This document shows, piece by piece, positions 1-7,838 of a stretch of DNA of 24,693 nucleotides. A model generated the notes under the pieces. The model made no database searches and was not told the DNA's origin. It saw nothing but the letters and a program-made list of their open reading frames with translations. The stretch is from Thermoleophilia bacterium. Lineage in GTDB: Bacteria > Actinomycetota > Thermoleophilia > Gaiellales > JAICJC01. Numbering within the stretch: position 1 is the first letter of the stretch; each line of letters opens with the position of its first letter. The translations under genes were made by a program, and so were the position numbers. Location: contig JAICJM010000042.1 of assembly GCA_025928435.1 (NCBI GenBank), positions 1 through 24,693 on the forward strand. The letters are read 5' to 3'.

Positions 1-99
1 CCTAGCGCGCCGTCCGTCCGGGTGTAACACGACAACCTGGTCATCCGCTCTAGACGAGGCAAGGCCTGATCCGACCCGATCGTCCAAAGGAGACCATTC

Positions 100-681
100 A
101 TGCTCGCACCCGTCTCGTTTCGTTCCCGTCTGGCCGTCACCGCCGCAACGGCTGCGCTCGCCGCCGCGTCCGGCACGGCGTATGCGGCAGGGCTGCCCGC
201 CGCCGCGTCGTCGACCGCGCAGGGCGTGCTGCAGTCGCTCGGCGTGACGACCGGAGGCTCCGTGCCGAAGACGTCACAGCCGTCCGGGACGCACGGCGCC
301 GAGGTGTCGTCGGTCGCGCAGACGACGACTGCGACGGGAGCCGCGAAGGGCGTCGCGGTCGCGGCCGTCGCGAGCGACGGACGCAGCCATGCCGGCGACG
401 ACCACACGTCGGAGGAGCGCGGCGGTGCGGGCTCGGAGAAGGGGTCGACTCACGGCCACGGCGCCGAGATCTCGACGCTCGCCCACTCGACCACCGGCAC
501 CGCCGGGGCGAAGGGGGCGACGATCTCCGCGGCGGCCAGCGGGGGCAAGAGCCACGCCGGTGAGCACGGTCACAAGGGCAAGAACGGCGGCACGCACGGA
601 AACGCGCCGACCCGATCGCACGGCGGCGGCAACGGGAACGGTGGCGGGCACGGCCCCGGGAAGGGCCCGGGCGGGTCGTAG
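100..681 (+). CDS. Secreted Gly/Ala/His-rich protein with two internal repeats
   Basis: A 193-residue protein starting at an ATG preceded by an AAAGGAG ribosome-binding site with 7-base spacing. Residues 1-29 look like a Sec signal peptide: Arg at 8 and 10, an Ala-rich hydrophobic core, and a likely cut after AYA. The mature part has two related units of about 35 residues, H65-G99 and H120-G154. Both follow the pattern HGAE[V/I]S, then TT, AKG, A.AS.G[R/K]SHAG, at a 55-residue period. The tail (155-193) is almost only Gly, His, Lys and Asn. There is no catalytic motif and no cysteine. Similar short exported proteins near sigma factors are common in Actinobacteria, but I cannot name the family. 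A structural, metal-binding (His-rich) or cell-envelope role is possible and is inference only. Confidence 0.7.
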   Translation: MLAPVSFRSRLAVTAATAALAAASGTAYAAGLPAAASSTAQGVLQSLGVTTGGSVPKTSQPSGTHGAEVSSVAQTTTATGAAKGVAVAAVASDGRSHAGDDHTSEERGGAGSEKGSTHGHGAEISTLAHSTTGTAGAKGATISAAASGGKSHAGEHGHKGKNGGTHGNAPTRSHGGGNGNGGGHGPGKGPGGS

Positions 682-707
682 CGGAGGGGGTAGGCCCCGG
701 GGGCGCA

Positions 708-731
708 CGCCTGTCCGCGTTCGCACAGGCG
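708..731. terminator. Possible hairpin terminator
   Basis: Inverted repeat CGCCTGT (708-714) / ACAGGCG (725-731) with a 10-base loop lies between the stop of the secreted repeat protein and the start of the F420-type oxidoreductase remnant. No T-tract follows. It could end transcription of the first gene, but the support is only the stem. Confidence 0.3.
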
Positions 732-754
732 CTCCACGGGGGAACTGGGATGCC

Positions 755-1443
755 ATGCCGAAGTTCGGCTACACGCTGTACTGCGAGGGCAACCCGCCGA
801 AGGATCTCGTCCGCCAGGCCGTCGCCGCGGAGGAGGCCGGGTTCGACTTCCTCGTCATCTCTGACCACCACCACCCCTGGCTCACCAGCCAGTCGCACTC
901 GGGCGTTTGCCTGGAGCGTTCTGGGGCGGTCGCGCAGGCCACCGAGCGGATCGAGCTGGCGACCATGGTGACGTGCCCGATCATGCGCTATCACCGGCGA
1001 TCGTGGCCCAGATGGCCGCGACGGTCTCGGTGCTCTCCGACGAGCGATTCACCCTCGGACTGGGCGCGGACGAGCGGCTGAACGAGCACGTCGTCGGCCG
1101 CGGTCTGGCCGCCCGTCGACGTGCGCCACGAGATGCTGCGCGAGGCAGCCGGCGTGATCCGCGAGCTCTGGGACGGCGGCTACGTGAGGCACCGCGGCGA
1201 GCACTTCGTGGTCGAGGACGCGGGCTGCCGAATCCGGTGAACTTCGACGCGGCCACCCAGACGATCACGCCCGAGGAGCTGGGCGAGGCGATTCCGGCCG
1301 GCCCGGACGTCGACCGCCACGCCGCCGCCGTGCGCGAGTTCGCGGACGCCGGATTCGAGCACATCGCGCTCGCGTACCCCGGCTCGGACGTCGACGGCTT
1401 CATGCGCTTCTGGCGCGAACAGCTGCGCGACGCCGTCTGCTAG
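755..1443 (+). pseudogene. F420-type luciferase-family oxidoreductase, frameshifted with internal deletion
   Basis: The start MPKFGYTLYCEG and the segments EEAGFDF..ISDHHHPW, TERIELATMVTCPI, SVLSDERFTLGLGA and GPDVDRHAAAVREFADAGFEHI are typical of the F420-dependent G6PD-like luciferase family (TIGR03557 group), flavin/F420-linked TIM-barrel oxidoreductases usually about 320 residues long. Here the homology jumps frame several times: out and back near 900-935 (SHSG / FAWSVLG / AVAQ), again near 985 (MRYH / PAIVAQM), again near 1106 (GRG / WPPVDVRHEM), and back at about 1225 (VVEDA / LPNPVNFD). Between the last two segments about 85 codons expected in the family are absent. No single frame can give a working enzyme. 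Neighbouring genes read cleanly, so decay is more likely than poor sequence, although several lesions are single-base changes in G/C runs. Confidence 0.8.
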
Positions 1444-1468
1444 CCTCGCCTCCGGACGAGAGGGGGCC

Positions 1469-2503
1469 GTGGAGCGCGTTCGCATCGGCGTCGTCAGCGC
1501 CGCGAACATCGGCCGCAGGGTGGTGATTCCGTCCATCCTGCGCGCACGCAACGCCGAGCTGGTGGCGCTCGCGAGCTCGAGCGACGCGGGCGAGCGGTTC
1601 CTCCACCGGACCGACCTCGCGATGGGCGACGGGCGCCCGCTGCGCGACGCCGTGCGGCTGCACCAGAGCTACGCCGGCCTGCTCGCCGACCCGGACGTCG
1701 ACGCCGTGTACATCCCGCTGCCGAACCACCTCCACGCGGAGTGGTCGAAACGGGCGGCCGACGCCGGCAAGCACGTCCTGTGCGAGAAGCCGGCCGCGCT
1801 CGACGCGGCCCAGACGGCCGCCATGATCGACGGCTGCACGTCCCGCGGCGTGGTCTGGATGGAGGCGTTCATGTACCGCTTCCATCCCCAGTGGAGGGTC
1901 GTGCGCCGGCTGCTGGACGAAGGCGCGATCGGTGAGCTGCGTGCCGTCGTCGCCGTCTTCACCTTCACGGTGCGCGACCCGCAGAACGTCCGCCGCGTGC
2001 CCGGGTACGGGGGCGGGTCGCTCTACGACGTCGGCTCGTACTGCATCAACGTCTCCCGGTGGATGTTCGGGCGCCCGCCGGTCTCGGTGAGCGGGTCGTC
2101 GACCCGCAGCCCCGAAGGGGTGGACGAGGAGTTCCGCGGCCTGCTCGACTTCGGCGGCGGCGGCTCCGCGCTGATCCTGAGCAGCCTGTCGCAGCCCTAC
2201 CGCCACCACGTCCGCCTGCTCGGAACGGAGGGCGAGGTCGCCATCCCCCGGGCCTTTGTGCTGCGGCCGGACGAGCCGGTCACCGTGATCCACACGGACG
2301 CCGACGGGCAGGCGGAGGCGCACGCGGTCGAGGCCGAGGACGAGTACCGGCTCGAGGTCGAGGACTTTGCCGACTGCGTGCTCGCGGGCCGCGCGCCGCA
2401 GGTCGTGTCCCACGCCGACACGCTCGCGAACATGCGCACGATCGACGCGCTTTACGCCTCCGCCGCGTCGGGGACGGCCGTCGCGCTCGAGCCGGGGGTC
2501 TGA
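1469..2503 (+). CDS. Gfo/Idh/MocA-family NAD(P)-dependent oxidoreductase
   Basis: A 344-residue protein from a GTG start with a GAGAGGGGG Shine-Dalgarno-like tract just upstream. The N-terminal Rossmann fold begins at IGVVSAANIGRRV (residues 5-17). The family Glu-Lys-Pro motif is at CEKPAALD, followed by WMEAFMYRFHPQ. The substrate domain carries GGGSLYDVGSYCIN, matching the G.LyD.G.Y.i active-site motif. Family members oxidise or reduce sugars, inositols or trans-dihydrodiols with NAD(P); the substrate cannot be told from sequence. The length is normal and the frame is intact. It sits between two decayed genes and ends 6 bp before the ECF41-like remnant. ECF41 sigma genes are often found next to oxidoreductase genes, so it may once have been part of that sigma factor's regulon. 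Confidence 0.88.
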   Translation: MERVRIGVVSAANIGRRVVIPSILRARNAELVALASSSDAGERFLHRTDLAMGDGRPLRDAVRLHQSYAGLLADPDVDAVYIPLPNHLHAEWSKRAADAGKHVLCEKPAALDAAQTAAMIDGCTSRGVVWMEAFMYRFHPQWRVVRRLLDEGAIGELRAVVAVFTFTVRDPQNVRRVPGYGGGSLYDVGSYCINVSRWMFGRPPVSVSGSSTRSPEGVDEEFRGLLDFGGGGSALILSSLSQPYRHHVRLLGTEGEVAIPRAFVLRPDEPVTVIHTDADGQAEAHAVEAEDEYRLEVEDFADCVLAGRAPQVVSHADTLANMRTIDALYASAASGTAVALEPGV

Positions 2504-2509
2504 GGTCGC

Positions 2510-2963
2510 ATGGCCGACGCACACCACGACCTGCGCCCGCTGCTCTTCTCGATCGCCTACCGGATACTCGGGAGCGTCGTCGAGGCCGAGGACATGGTGC
2601 AGGAGGCGTACGTCCGCTACCAGCGCGTCACGGGCGAGGTTCGAGCGCCTGACCCGGTCGAGCGGGCGGCCGCAGCCAGGACCACTGCCGCCGGCCTGGC
2701 CGCGCCCAATAGCCGGCCGTGACCGGGTGGTGCCGCTGCTGGCGGGGCTCGGGCGCCGGTCGGAGGAGACGGGCGTCACGATGCGGCGGACCGAGATCAA
2801 CGGCGCGCCGGGCGCCCTGGTGCTCGACGACGAGGAGCGGATCCTCTACGTCATCCTGATCGACGTCGGCCCCGGGGGGCGTCATCGAGGCGGTGCGCAC
2901 GGTCCGCAAACCCGGCCAAGCTCGCGCACCTGGGCCCGGTCGGCGACCTGTGCGCCGTGCACT
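2510..2963 (+). pseudogene. ECF41-like sigma factor remnant, middle deleted
   Basis: The ATG at 2510 opens a sigma region 2 segment, RPLLFSIAYRILGSVVEAEDMVQEAYVRYQR (about residues 8-38), typical of ECF sigma factors of the SigJ/ECF41 type. Homology stops at about 2630 and that frame ends at a TAG (2710-2712). From 2715, in another frame, comes the C-terminal SnoaL-like extension: GRDRVVPLLAGLGRR, then GAPGALVLDDEERI. Two further +1 shifts (extra G near 2878, extra A near 2910) lead into IEAVRTVRNPAKLAHLGPV. NPAKL matches the NPDKL box described for ECF41 C-terminal extensions. The rest of region 2, the linker and all of region 4 (roughly 150-180 codons) are missing, so promoter recognition is lost. 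The right boundary is uncertain because the reading runs into a hairpin. Confidence 0.78.
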
Positions 2964-3001
2964 CCCACCGGGGAGGGCGCGCTCGCGCCCTCCCCGGTGG
3001 G
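2964..3001. terminator. Strong bidirectional hairpin
   Basis: A perfect 18-bp inverted repeat: the left arm 2964-2981 starts CCCACCGGGG, the right arm 2984-3001 ends CCCCGGTGGG, with a 2-base centre (4-6 in a real loop). It lies 10 bp beyond the stop of the minus-strand efflux gene and at the end of the sigma remnant. No T-tract is present on either strand, which is common for GC-rich actinobacterial terminators. Confidence 0.7.
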
Positions 3002-3011
3002 AAGAGGTTCG

Positions 3012-4469
3012 TCAGGCGGTCACCGGCTCGGTGGCCTCGTCGGGGACCTGCTCCGGTGCGACGCCGCGCGGCACCATGGTCAGGGTGGCCAGGAGCCCGA
3101 GGGCCGCCAGGCCGGCGCCGACCAGGAACGCGATCGAGAAGCCGTCCACGTCGGCCCGCAGGAGCAGGTCGGGCGCGGGGGCGTGGCTCGAGAGGTAGTC
3201 GCTGACGCGGGTGAACGCGACCGTCGACAGGATCGCGGTGCCGAGGGCGCCGCCGACCTGCTGGGACGTGTTGATGATCCCCGAGGCGACTCCGGCGTCG
3301 TTCATCTCCACGCCGACGAGCGAGGCGATCGTGACGGGCACGAACGAGAACCCGAGCCCGACGCCCGCGAGGATGAAGCCCGGCGCCAGGTCGGCCACGT
3401 ACGAGCCGCCGACCGAGATCTGGCTGAAGTACACCAGGCCCGCGGTCGTGAGTGCCATGCCCGTCGCGAGCACGGTGCGCACGCCGATCTTCGTGACGAG
3501 CGCCTGCGACGCCGCGGCCGACACGATGATCACGCTGGCCACCAGCAGGTAGCCGACGCCCGTGCGCAGCGGCGAGTAGCCGAGCACCTGCTGCATGTAG
3601 AGCGTGAGCAGGAAGAACATCGAGAAGATCGATGCGCCCAGCATCAGGCCGACCACGTTGGCGCCCGAGAGCGACCGGTTGCGGAAGAGCCGCAGCGGCA
3701 TGAGCGGCGCCGCCGCCCGCTGCTCGGTGGCGATGAAGCCGCCCAGGAGCACGGCTGCGCCGATGAACATGGCGATCGTGCGCGGCGCCGACCACGAGTG
3801 GTCGACGGTCTGCACGAGCGCGTAGACGAGCAGGGAGAGGCCGCCCGTCACGAGCACGGCCCCGAGCAGGTCGAAGGCCCGCCGTCCGGCCCCCTCGACC
3901 CGGCTCTCGCGCAGGAAGCGAGGGCCGAGCGCGATCACGAGCGCGCCGACGGGGACGTTGATGTAGAAGATCCACGACCAGTTCAGCTGGTCGGTGAGGA
4001 CGCCGCCGAGGAGCACGCCGGCCGCGCCGCCGGTGCCGGCGATCGCGCCCCAGATGCCGAGCGCCTTGTTGCGCTCGGCGCCCTCGGAGAAGGTCGTCAT
4101 CAGGATCGAGAGTGCGGCGGGCGAGATGATCGCCGCGCCGATGCCCTGCACGGCGCGCGCCGCGATCAGCATCCCCTCGGATGTGGCAAGCCCGCAGACG
4201 AGCGAGGCGCCCGAGAAGAGGACGAGGCCGGCCAGGAACATGCGCCGGCGGCCGAGCAGGTCGGCCGACCGGCCGCCCAGCATGAGCAGGCCGCCGAACG
4301 TGAGCGTGTACGCGTTGATGACCCACTGAAGATCGGTCTCTTTGAAGTCGAGCGCCGTCTTGATCGTGGGCAGGGCAACGTTGACGATGGCGATGTCGAG
4401 CACCACCATGAACTGGACCGCGCACAGGAGGAGGAGTGCAATCCCCTTACGGTCTTGGGTGGTAGGCAT
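3012..4469 (-). CDS. DHA2-family (EmrB/QacA) drug efflux MFS transporter
   Basis: A 485-residue integral membrane protein with about 14 hydrophobic segments, the usual size for the DHA2 (14-TM) drug:proton antiporters. TM1 carries VLDIAIVNVALP, the D1 motif of this family. LGGRSADLLGRRR is motif A, and the Gly-rich GIWGAIAGTGGAAGVLLGG with NWSWIFYINVPVG is motif C and the following loop. It is predicted to export cationic or hydrophobic compounds; the substrate is unknown. I chose the start MPTTQDRKG (ATG at 4469), 11 bases after a GGAG, because TM1 follows directly; longer readings would run through the operator. It is divergent from a TetR gene 65 bp away and probably repressed by it. The 18-bp hairpin at 2964-3001 is its likely terminator. 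Confidence 0.92.
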   Translation of the reverse strand: MPTTQDRKGIALLLLCAVQFMVVLDIAIVNVALPTIKTALDFKETDLQWVINAYTLTFGGLLMLGGRSADLLGRRRMFLAGLVLFSGASLVCGLATSEGMLIAARAVQGIGAAIISPAALSILMTTFSEGAERNKALGIWGAIAGTGGAAGVLLGGVLTDQLNWSWIFYINVPVGALVIALGPRFLRESRVEGAGRRAFDLLGAVLVTGGLSLLVYALVQTVDHSWSAPRTIAMFIGAAVLLGGFIATEQRAAAPLMPLRLFRNRSLSGANVVGLMLGASIFSMFFLLTLYMQQVLGYSPLRTGVGYLLVASVIIVSAAASQALVTKIGVRTVLATGMALTTAGLVYFSQISVGGSYVADLAPGFILAGVGLGFSFVPVTIASLVGVEMNDAGVASGIINTSQQVGGALGTAILSTVAFTRVSDYLSSHAPAPDLLLRADVDGFSIAFLVGAGLAALGLLATLTMVPRGVAPEQVPDEATEPVTA

Positions 4470-4499
4470 GAGAAGCGGATCTCCAGACAGTGGGTTTTC

Positions 4500-4520
4500 G
4501 ATACAGACCTGTGGTGTATC
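4500..4520. promoter_or_regulatory. Palindromic operator between efflux pump and TetR gene
   Basis: GATACA (4500-4505) and TGTATC (4515-4520) form a perfect 6-bp inverted repeat with a 9-base centre that itself contains part of ACAG-AC-CTGT (4503-4512). The site is in the 65-bp divergent gap. It overlaps TATCAT (4517-4522), a 5/6 match to a -10 box for the TetR gene, and the mirrored TATGAT on the minus strand. That placement suits a TetR repressor controlling both itself and the pump. Confidence 0.6.
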
Positions 4521-4534
4521 ATAATCCCGACGAC

Positions 4535-5128
4535 ATGGCAATCATTGAACCCACCACACGCGGCCCCGGACGTCCTCGCAGCGAGGATGCCGACCGCAAG
4601 ATCATCGAGGCGACCCTTCGCCTCCTGAGCACCGAGGGCTACGACCGCACCTCGATCGAGTCGGTTGCGGCCGAGGCGCATGTCACTCGTGCCACCGTCT
4701 ACCGCCGCTATCCGACCAAGGCCGACATGGTGACGGCGGCGGTCTGCACCATGGCGGGCCCCGACGAGCCGTGCGACTGCCCGGACATCCGCACGACCCT
4801 GGTCGAGCTCCTGCGCGGGTTCCACGCCGCGGTCGGCCCGTCGGACGGCGTCTCGATCGCGGCGTCGCTCTATCTGCAGCGGCACGACCATCCCGAGCTG
4901 CTCGACTCGTTCCGCGAGACGGTCACCAAGCCGTGCCGCCTGAAGATGGCGGCGGTCGTCCAGCTCGCCCGCGACAAGGGGGAGGTGCATCCCGACACCG
5001 ACCCGGCGGCGGTCGTGGAGATGCTGATCGGCTCCTACCTCTATCGCACGTTTGCGGGGGTGCCGATCCCCGACAACTGGCCGGAGCAGGCCGTCGCCGC
5101 CGTCTGGCGAGGTCTTGCCCCCGCCTAG
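4535..5128 (+). CDS. TetR/AcrR-family repressor, divergent from efflux pump
   Basis: A 197-residue TetR-type regulator. An N-terminal Arg/Pro tail (GPGRPRSEDAD) leads into the helix-turn-helix domain: IIEATLRLLSTEGYDRTSIESVAAEAHVTRATVYRRYPTKADMV spans about residues 22-65, with the recognition helix at TRATVYRRYP. The C-terminal half is helical, as expected for ligand binding and dimerisation, with clustered Cys residues (CTMAGPDEPCDCP). I chose the ATG at 4535. A longer in-frame start at 4490 would place the operator inside the gene. No Shine-Dalgarno is visible, and the -10-like TATCAT ends only 12 bases before the ATG, so the mRNA may be nearly leaderless. It probably represses the adjacent DHA2 pump until a pump substrate binds. 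Confidence 0.9.
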   Translation: MAIIEPTTRGPGRPRSEDADRKIIEATLRLLSTEGYDRTSIESVAAEAHVTRATVYRRYPTKADMVTAAVCTMAGPDEPCDCPDIRTTLVELLRGFHAAVGPSDGVSIAASLYLQRHDHPELLDSFRETVTKPCRLKMAAVVQLARDKGEVHPDTDPAAVVEMLIGSYLYRTFAGVPIPDNWPEQAVAAVWRGLAPA

Positions 5129-5136
5129 CGACGACC

Positions 5137-5149
5137 GGGGACAGTCCCC
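5137..5149. terminator. Short GC palindrome between convergent genes
   Basis: GGGGACAGTCCCC lies in the 65-bp gap between the TetR gene stop (5128) and the stop of the minus-strand GGDEF/HD-GYP gene (5194). The stem is short. It may act as a weak bidirectional terminator or be a scattered palindromic repeat; only its position supports a role. Nothing else is seen in this gap. Confidence 0.3.
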
Positions 5150-5193
5150 AGAACTGCTCCATCTCGACCATGCTCAGGGTGGTCACGGTGGCG

Positions 5194-7134
5194 CTATGCA
5201 GCGTCGCGGATGGCTTCGCCCTCCAGCCCGAGGACGGCGAGCAGCGCCTCCACGGCCTGCGGGTCGAAGTGCACGCCGGCGCTGCGGCGCAGCTCGGCGG
5301 CGGCCTCCTGCGGCGAGCGGGCGGCGGAGTACGGCCGCTCGGTCGTCATCGCCGAGTAGGCGTCTGCGGCGCACACGATGCGCGCCTCGATGGGGATGTC
5401 CCTGCCGGACAGCCCGTCCGGGTAGCCGCCGCCGCCGAAGCGCTCGTGGTGGTGGCGGACCGCCGGGGCGGCGTCCTGCAGGCCCGCCACGCGGCGGACG
5501 ATGTTGTCCCCCACCACGGGATGCGTCTTCATGGTCGCCCACTCGTCGGCGTCGAGGGAGGTCGGCTTCATCAGGATGCGCTCGGGGATCGCGATCTTCC
5601 CGACGTCGTGCAGCCAGCCGCCGAGCCGGCACAGCAGAACGATCCCGACCGGCAGCTCGAGCCGCTCGGCCGTCAGCGTCGCCAGCCGCGCCACCTGCTC
5701 GGCGTGCTCCTCGGGGATGCCCTCGCGCTGGCTGCTCGCGAAGGCCAGGGCGCGCGCCATCCCGATCACCTCGGGCTCGCGCGTCGACGCCGCCCGGCCC
5801 CCGGGCTCGAGCGACACGCGGTCGCGGCCCTGGTACTTGGCCGCGTAGAGGCAGGCGTCCGCCCGCTCGACCAGGGCGTCCAGGGTCGCGCCCTCGGGGG
5901 CGAGCACCGCGCCGACGGACGTCGTGAGCGGGATGCGGATGCCCTCGTGCTCGATCGGGGTCCTGCTGACCGCGTGGCGCAGGCGTTCGGCCCGCTCGGC
6001 CAGCTGCTCCCCGGAGGCGACGTCGCGCAGGAGCACCGCGAACTCCTCGCCGCCCCACCGGGCCAGGTGGTCGTTGCGCCTGATGCTGGAGCGCAGCCGG
6101 TTGGCCAGCTCGGCCAGCACCGCGTCGCCGACGGCGTGCCCGTACACGTCGTTGATCTGCTTGAAGTGGTCGGCGTCGATCAGGAGGAGCGCCGAGCGGC
6201 CTGCCGCGGACGCGAGCGACTCGGACGCCATCTGCGCGAAGTGGCGGCGGTTGTCGGCGCCGGTCAGGTCGTCGGTGTTGGCGCGCAGCTCGGCCTCGGC
6301 GCGCGCCTCCTCGAGCTCGGTGAGGCTCTGGCGCAGCTGATCCTCCAGCCGGCGCCGCTCGGTCACGTCCGAGACGATTCCGCTGACCTCGAAGGTGCCG
6401 TCGGGTCGCGGGCGGGCGACCGCGCGGTCGTGCACCCAGCGCGTGACGCCGTCGAGGCCGATCAGCCGGTAGAAGACCTCGCGGTCCTCGCCCTGACCCA
6501 GGGCGAGGTTGAACTCGTCGTAGGCGGCCCGGTCCTCCGGGTGCACCGCGTTGTCCCAGTTGACCATCTCGGGATCGGGCTCCGCGCCGCCCAGCAGCCG
6601 GTCGCCGCCGGGGCCCTGGAAGAGCTCCTGCATGGTGCCGTCCTTCGGGGTGGCGAGCGCCAGGTAGACGTGGGCGCCCACCACGTCGAGCAGGCTCGTG
6701 AAGCGATCGTGCGCCTCGGCCGCCCGGGCGGTCGCCTCCTCGCGCGCTGTCAGGTCGGAGATGATCCCGTCGATGAGCATGCCGCCGTCGCCCTTCGGCC
6801 GGGGGCGGGCGCGGTCGCGCAGGACGCGCGTGACGCCGTCGAGCGCGGCGATCCGGTAGGTGACCTCGGCGTCCTCGCCGTCGAGCAGCCGGCGGTTGAA
6901 GGCCTCGTACGCCGCCCAGTCCTCGGCCAGGATGCGCGATTCCCAGAACTCGCCCCGCTCGACGCCCGCCGGCACCTCGCCGCCGAGCAGCGATCTGAGG
7001 GTCACCTCCGACGCGTGGTCGACGTACGCCCCGGAGGGCGTGATCTCGCCCGCGTACACGTGCTCCTCGAAGAGGTCGAGGATGCGCGCGAGCTGGGAAT
7101 CCGAGCTTGGAGGTATGGGTGTGGGACCGTCCAC
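5194..7134 (-). CDS. PAS-PAS-GGDEF-HD-GYP cyclic-di-GMP signalling protein
   Basis: A 646-residue soluble protein. PAS-like domains are at about residues 15-130 and 140-262; both end in related strands (I.LDGVTR..RDRA.PRP, then GI.SD.T.RE/RR), suggesting a duplication. A coiled-coil linker (260-285) leads to a diguanylate cyclase domain (286-445) with DDLTG, GGEEF at 361-365 and an I-site RRND at 352-355 for product inhibition. An HD-GYP phosphodiesterase domain (about 465-640) has H477, HD at 509-510, THP at 537-539, HHHE at 561-564 and GYP at 570-572. Both catalytic sites look complete, so it may both make and degrade c-di-GMP under PAS control. No membrane segment is seen. I chose the GTG at 7134 to avoid the upstream TetR gene; no strong ribosome site decides it. 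It may be co-transcribed with that TetR gene (77-bp gap). Confidence 0.88.
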   Translation of the reverse strand: MDGPTPIPPSSDSQLARILDLFEEHVYAGEITPSGAYVDHASEVTLRSLLGGEVPAGVERGEFWESRILAEDWAAYEAFNRRLLDGEDAEVTYRIAALDGVTRVLRDRARPRPKGDGGMLIDGIISDLTAREEATARAAEAHDRFTSLLDVVGAHVYLALATPKDGTMQELFQGPGGDRLLGGAEPDPEMVNWDNAVHPEDRAAYDEFNLALGQGEDREVFYRLIGLDGVTRWVHDRAVARPRPDGTFEVSGIVSDVTERRRLEDQLRQSLTELEEARAEAELRANTDDLTGADNRRHFAQMASESLASAAGRSALLLIDADHFKQINDVYGHAVGDAVLAELANRLRSSIRRNDHLARWGGEEFAVLLRDVASGEQLAERAERLRHAVSRTPIEHEGIRIPLTTSVGAVLAPEGATLDALVERADACLYAAKYQGRDRVSLEPGGRAASTREPEVIGMARALAFASSQREGIPEEHAEQVARLATLTAERLELPVGIVLLCRLGGWLHDVGKIAIPERILMKPTSLDADEWATMKTHPVVGDNIVRRVAGLQDAAPAVRHHHERFGGGGYPDGLSGRDIPIEARIVCAADAYSAMTTERPYSAARSPQEAAAELRRSAGVHFDPQAVEALLAVLGLEGEAIRDAA

Positions 7135-7211
7135 GGCAGTGCCCGGGTCATCGACGCTCGACCCCCGGGATTGAGACGGACGCGACGAACGCGGCCGCGC
7201 GAAACGGCGCG

Positions 7212-7823
7212 TCAGCCGCCCGCCGGGAAGAGGTCGTGCACCGCCTCGCGCACGTACGCCGCCACCTCGTCGGTGTCGACCTCGCCGAACACCTCGGTGG
7301 CGCCCATCAGCGCGGCGAGCACGGCCCCGATCGAGCACGCCATCCGCACCCGGTCGGCGAGCGGGATGGCCGGGCTCGCGAGGAACCGGCGGAATCGATC
7401 CTCCAGGTCCTCGTTGGCGGCCTGGTGGCGCTCGTCGTCGGCGATCCCCTCGATGGCGCGCGGGTTGCGCTGGTGGAGCAGGAACAGGTCGCGGTTCTCG
7501 AGCACCTGGTCGATGAACGCGTCGACGAGCCGCGGCCAGACCGCGACGGCGCGGGCATCGCCGCCAAGGCGGTCGAGCTGGTCAAGGAGGCCGGCGCCGA
7601 GCGCGTGGAGCCGCAGGTGCAGCTCGAGCAGGATGTCCTCCTTGTGTTCGAAGTGGTAGTAGAGCGCCGCTTTCGTAACCCCGAGGCGCTCGGCGATCTC
7701 GCGCAGCGAGGTCTTGTCGTAGCCCTGTTCGTTGAAGAGCTCGAGTGCGACGTCGAGGATGCGCTCGCGCGTCTCCCCCCGTGGGCGGCGCGCTCTGGGT
7801 GCGGTGTCGGTGGGCTCGTTCAT
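7212..7823 (-). CDS. TetR-family repressor of the DrrAB-like exporter
   Basis: A 203-residue regulator. The N-terminal [50 protein letters not shown] (about residues 19-64), is a textbook TetR_N domain with recognition helix TKAALYYHF. The C-terminal region is helical (ligand/dimer domain). It is divergent from the ABC exporter, with 90 bp between the two ATGs containing two related operator-like sequences, so self-repression and exporter repression are likely. Downstream on the same strand is the GGDEF/HD-GYP gene. Confidence 0.92.
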   Translation of the reverse strand: MNEPTDTAPRARRPRGETRERILDVALELFNEQGYDKTSLREIAERLGVTKAALYYHFEHKEDILLELHLRLHALGAGLLDQLDRLGGDARAVAVWPRLVDAFIDQVLENRDLFLLHQRNPRAIEGIADDERHQAANEDLEDRFRRFLASPAIPLADRVRMACSIGAVLAALMGATEVFGEVDTDEVAAYVREAVHDLFPAGG

Positions 7824-7838
7824 CGCGTTCGGCCATAG

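Noticed and set aside
2367..4628. Long plus-strand open frame (about 750 codons)
   Set aside because: It is mostly the antisense of the MFS transporter, with Arg/Glu/His-rich composition and no domains. Only a short stretch (2715-2880) is the real sigma-factor tail.
7134..7338. Longer N-terminus for the GGDEF/HD-GYP protein starting at 7338
   Set aside because: That extension is an out-of-frame reading of the TetR gene, Arg-rich and without domain character.
4771..7659. Plus-strand open frame of about 960 codons
   Set aside because: It is antisense to the GGDEF/HD-GYP and TetR genes, which have complete motifs; the long frame results from GC-rich third positions.
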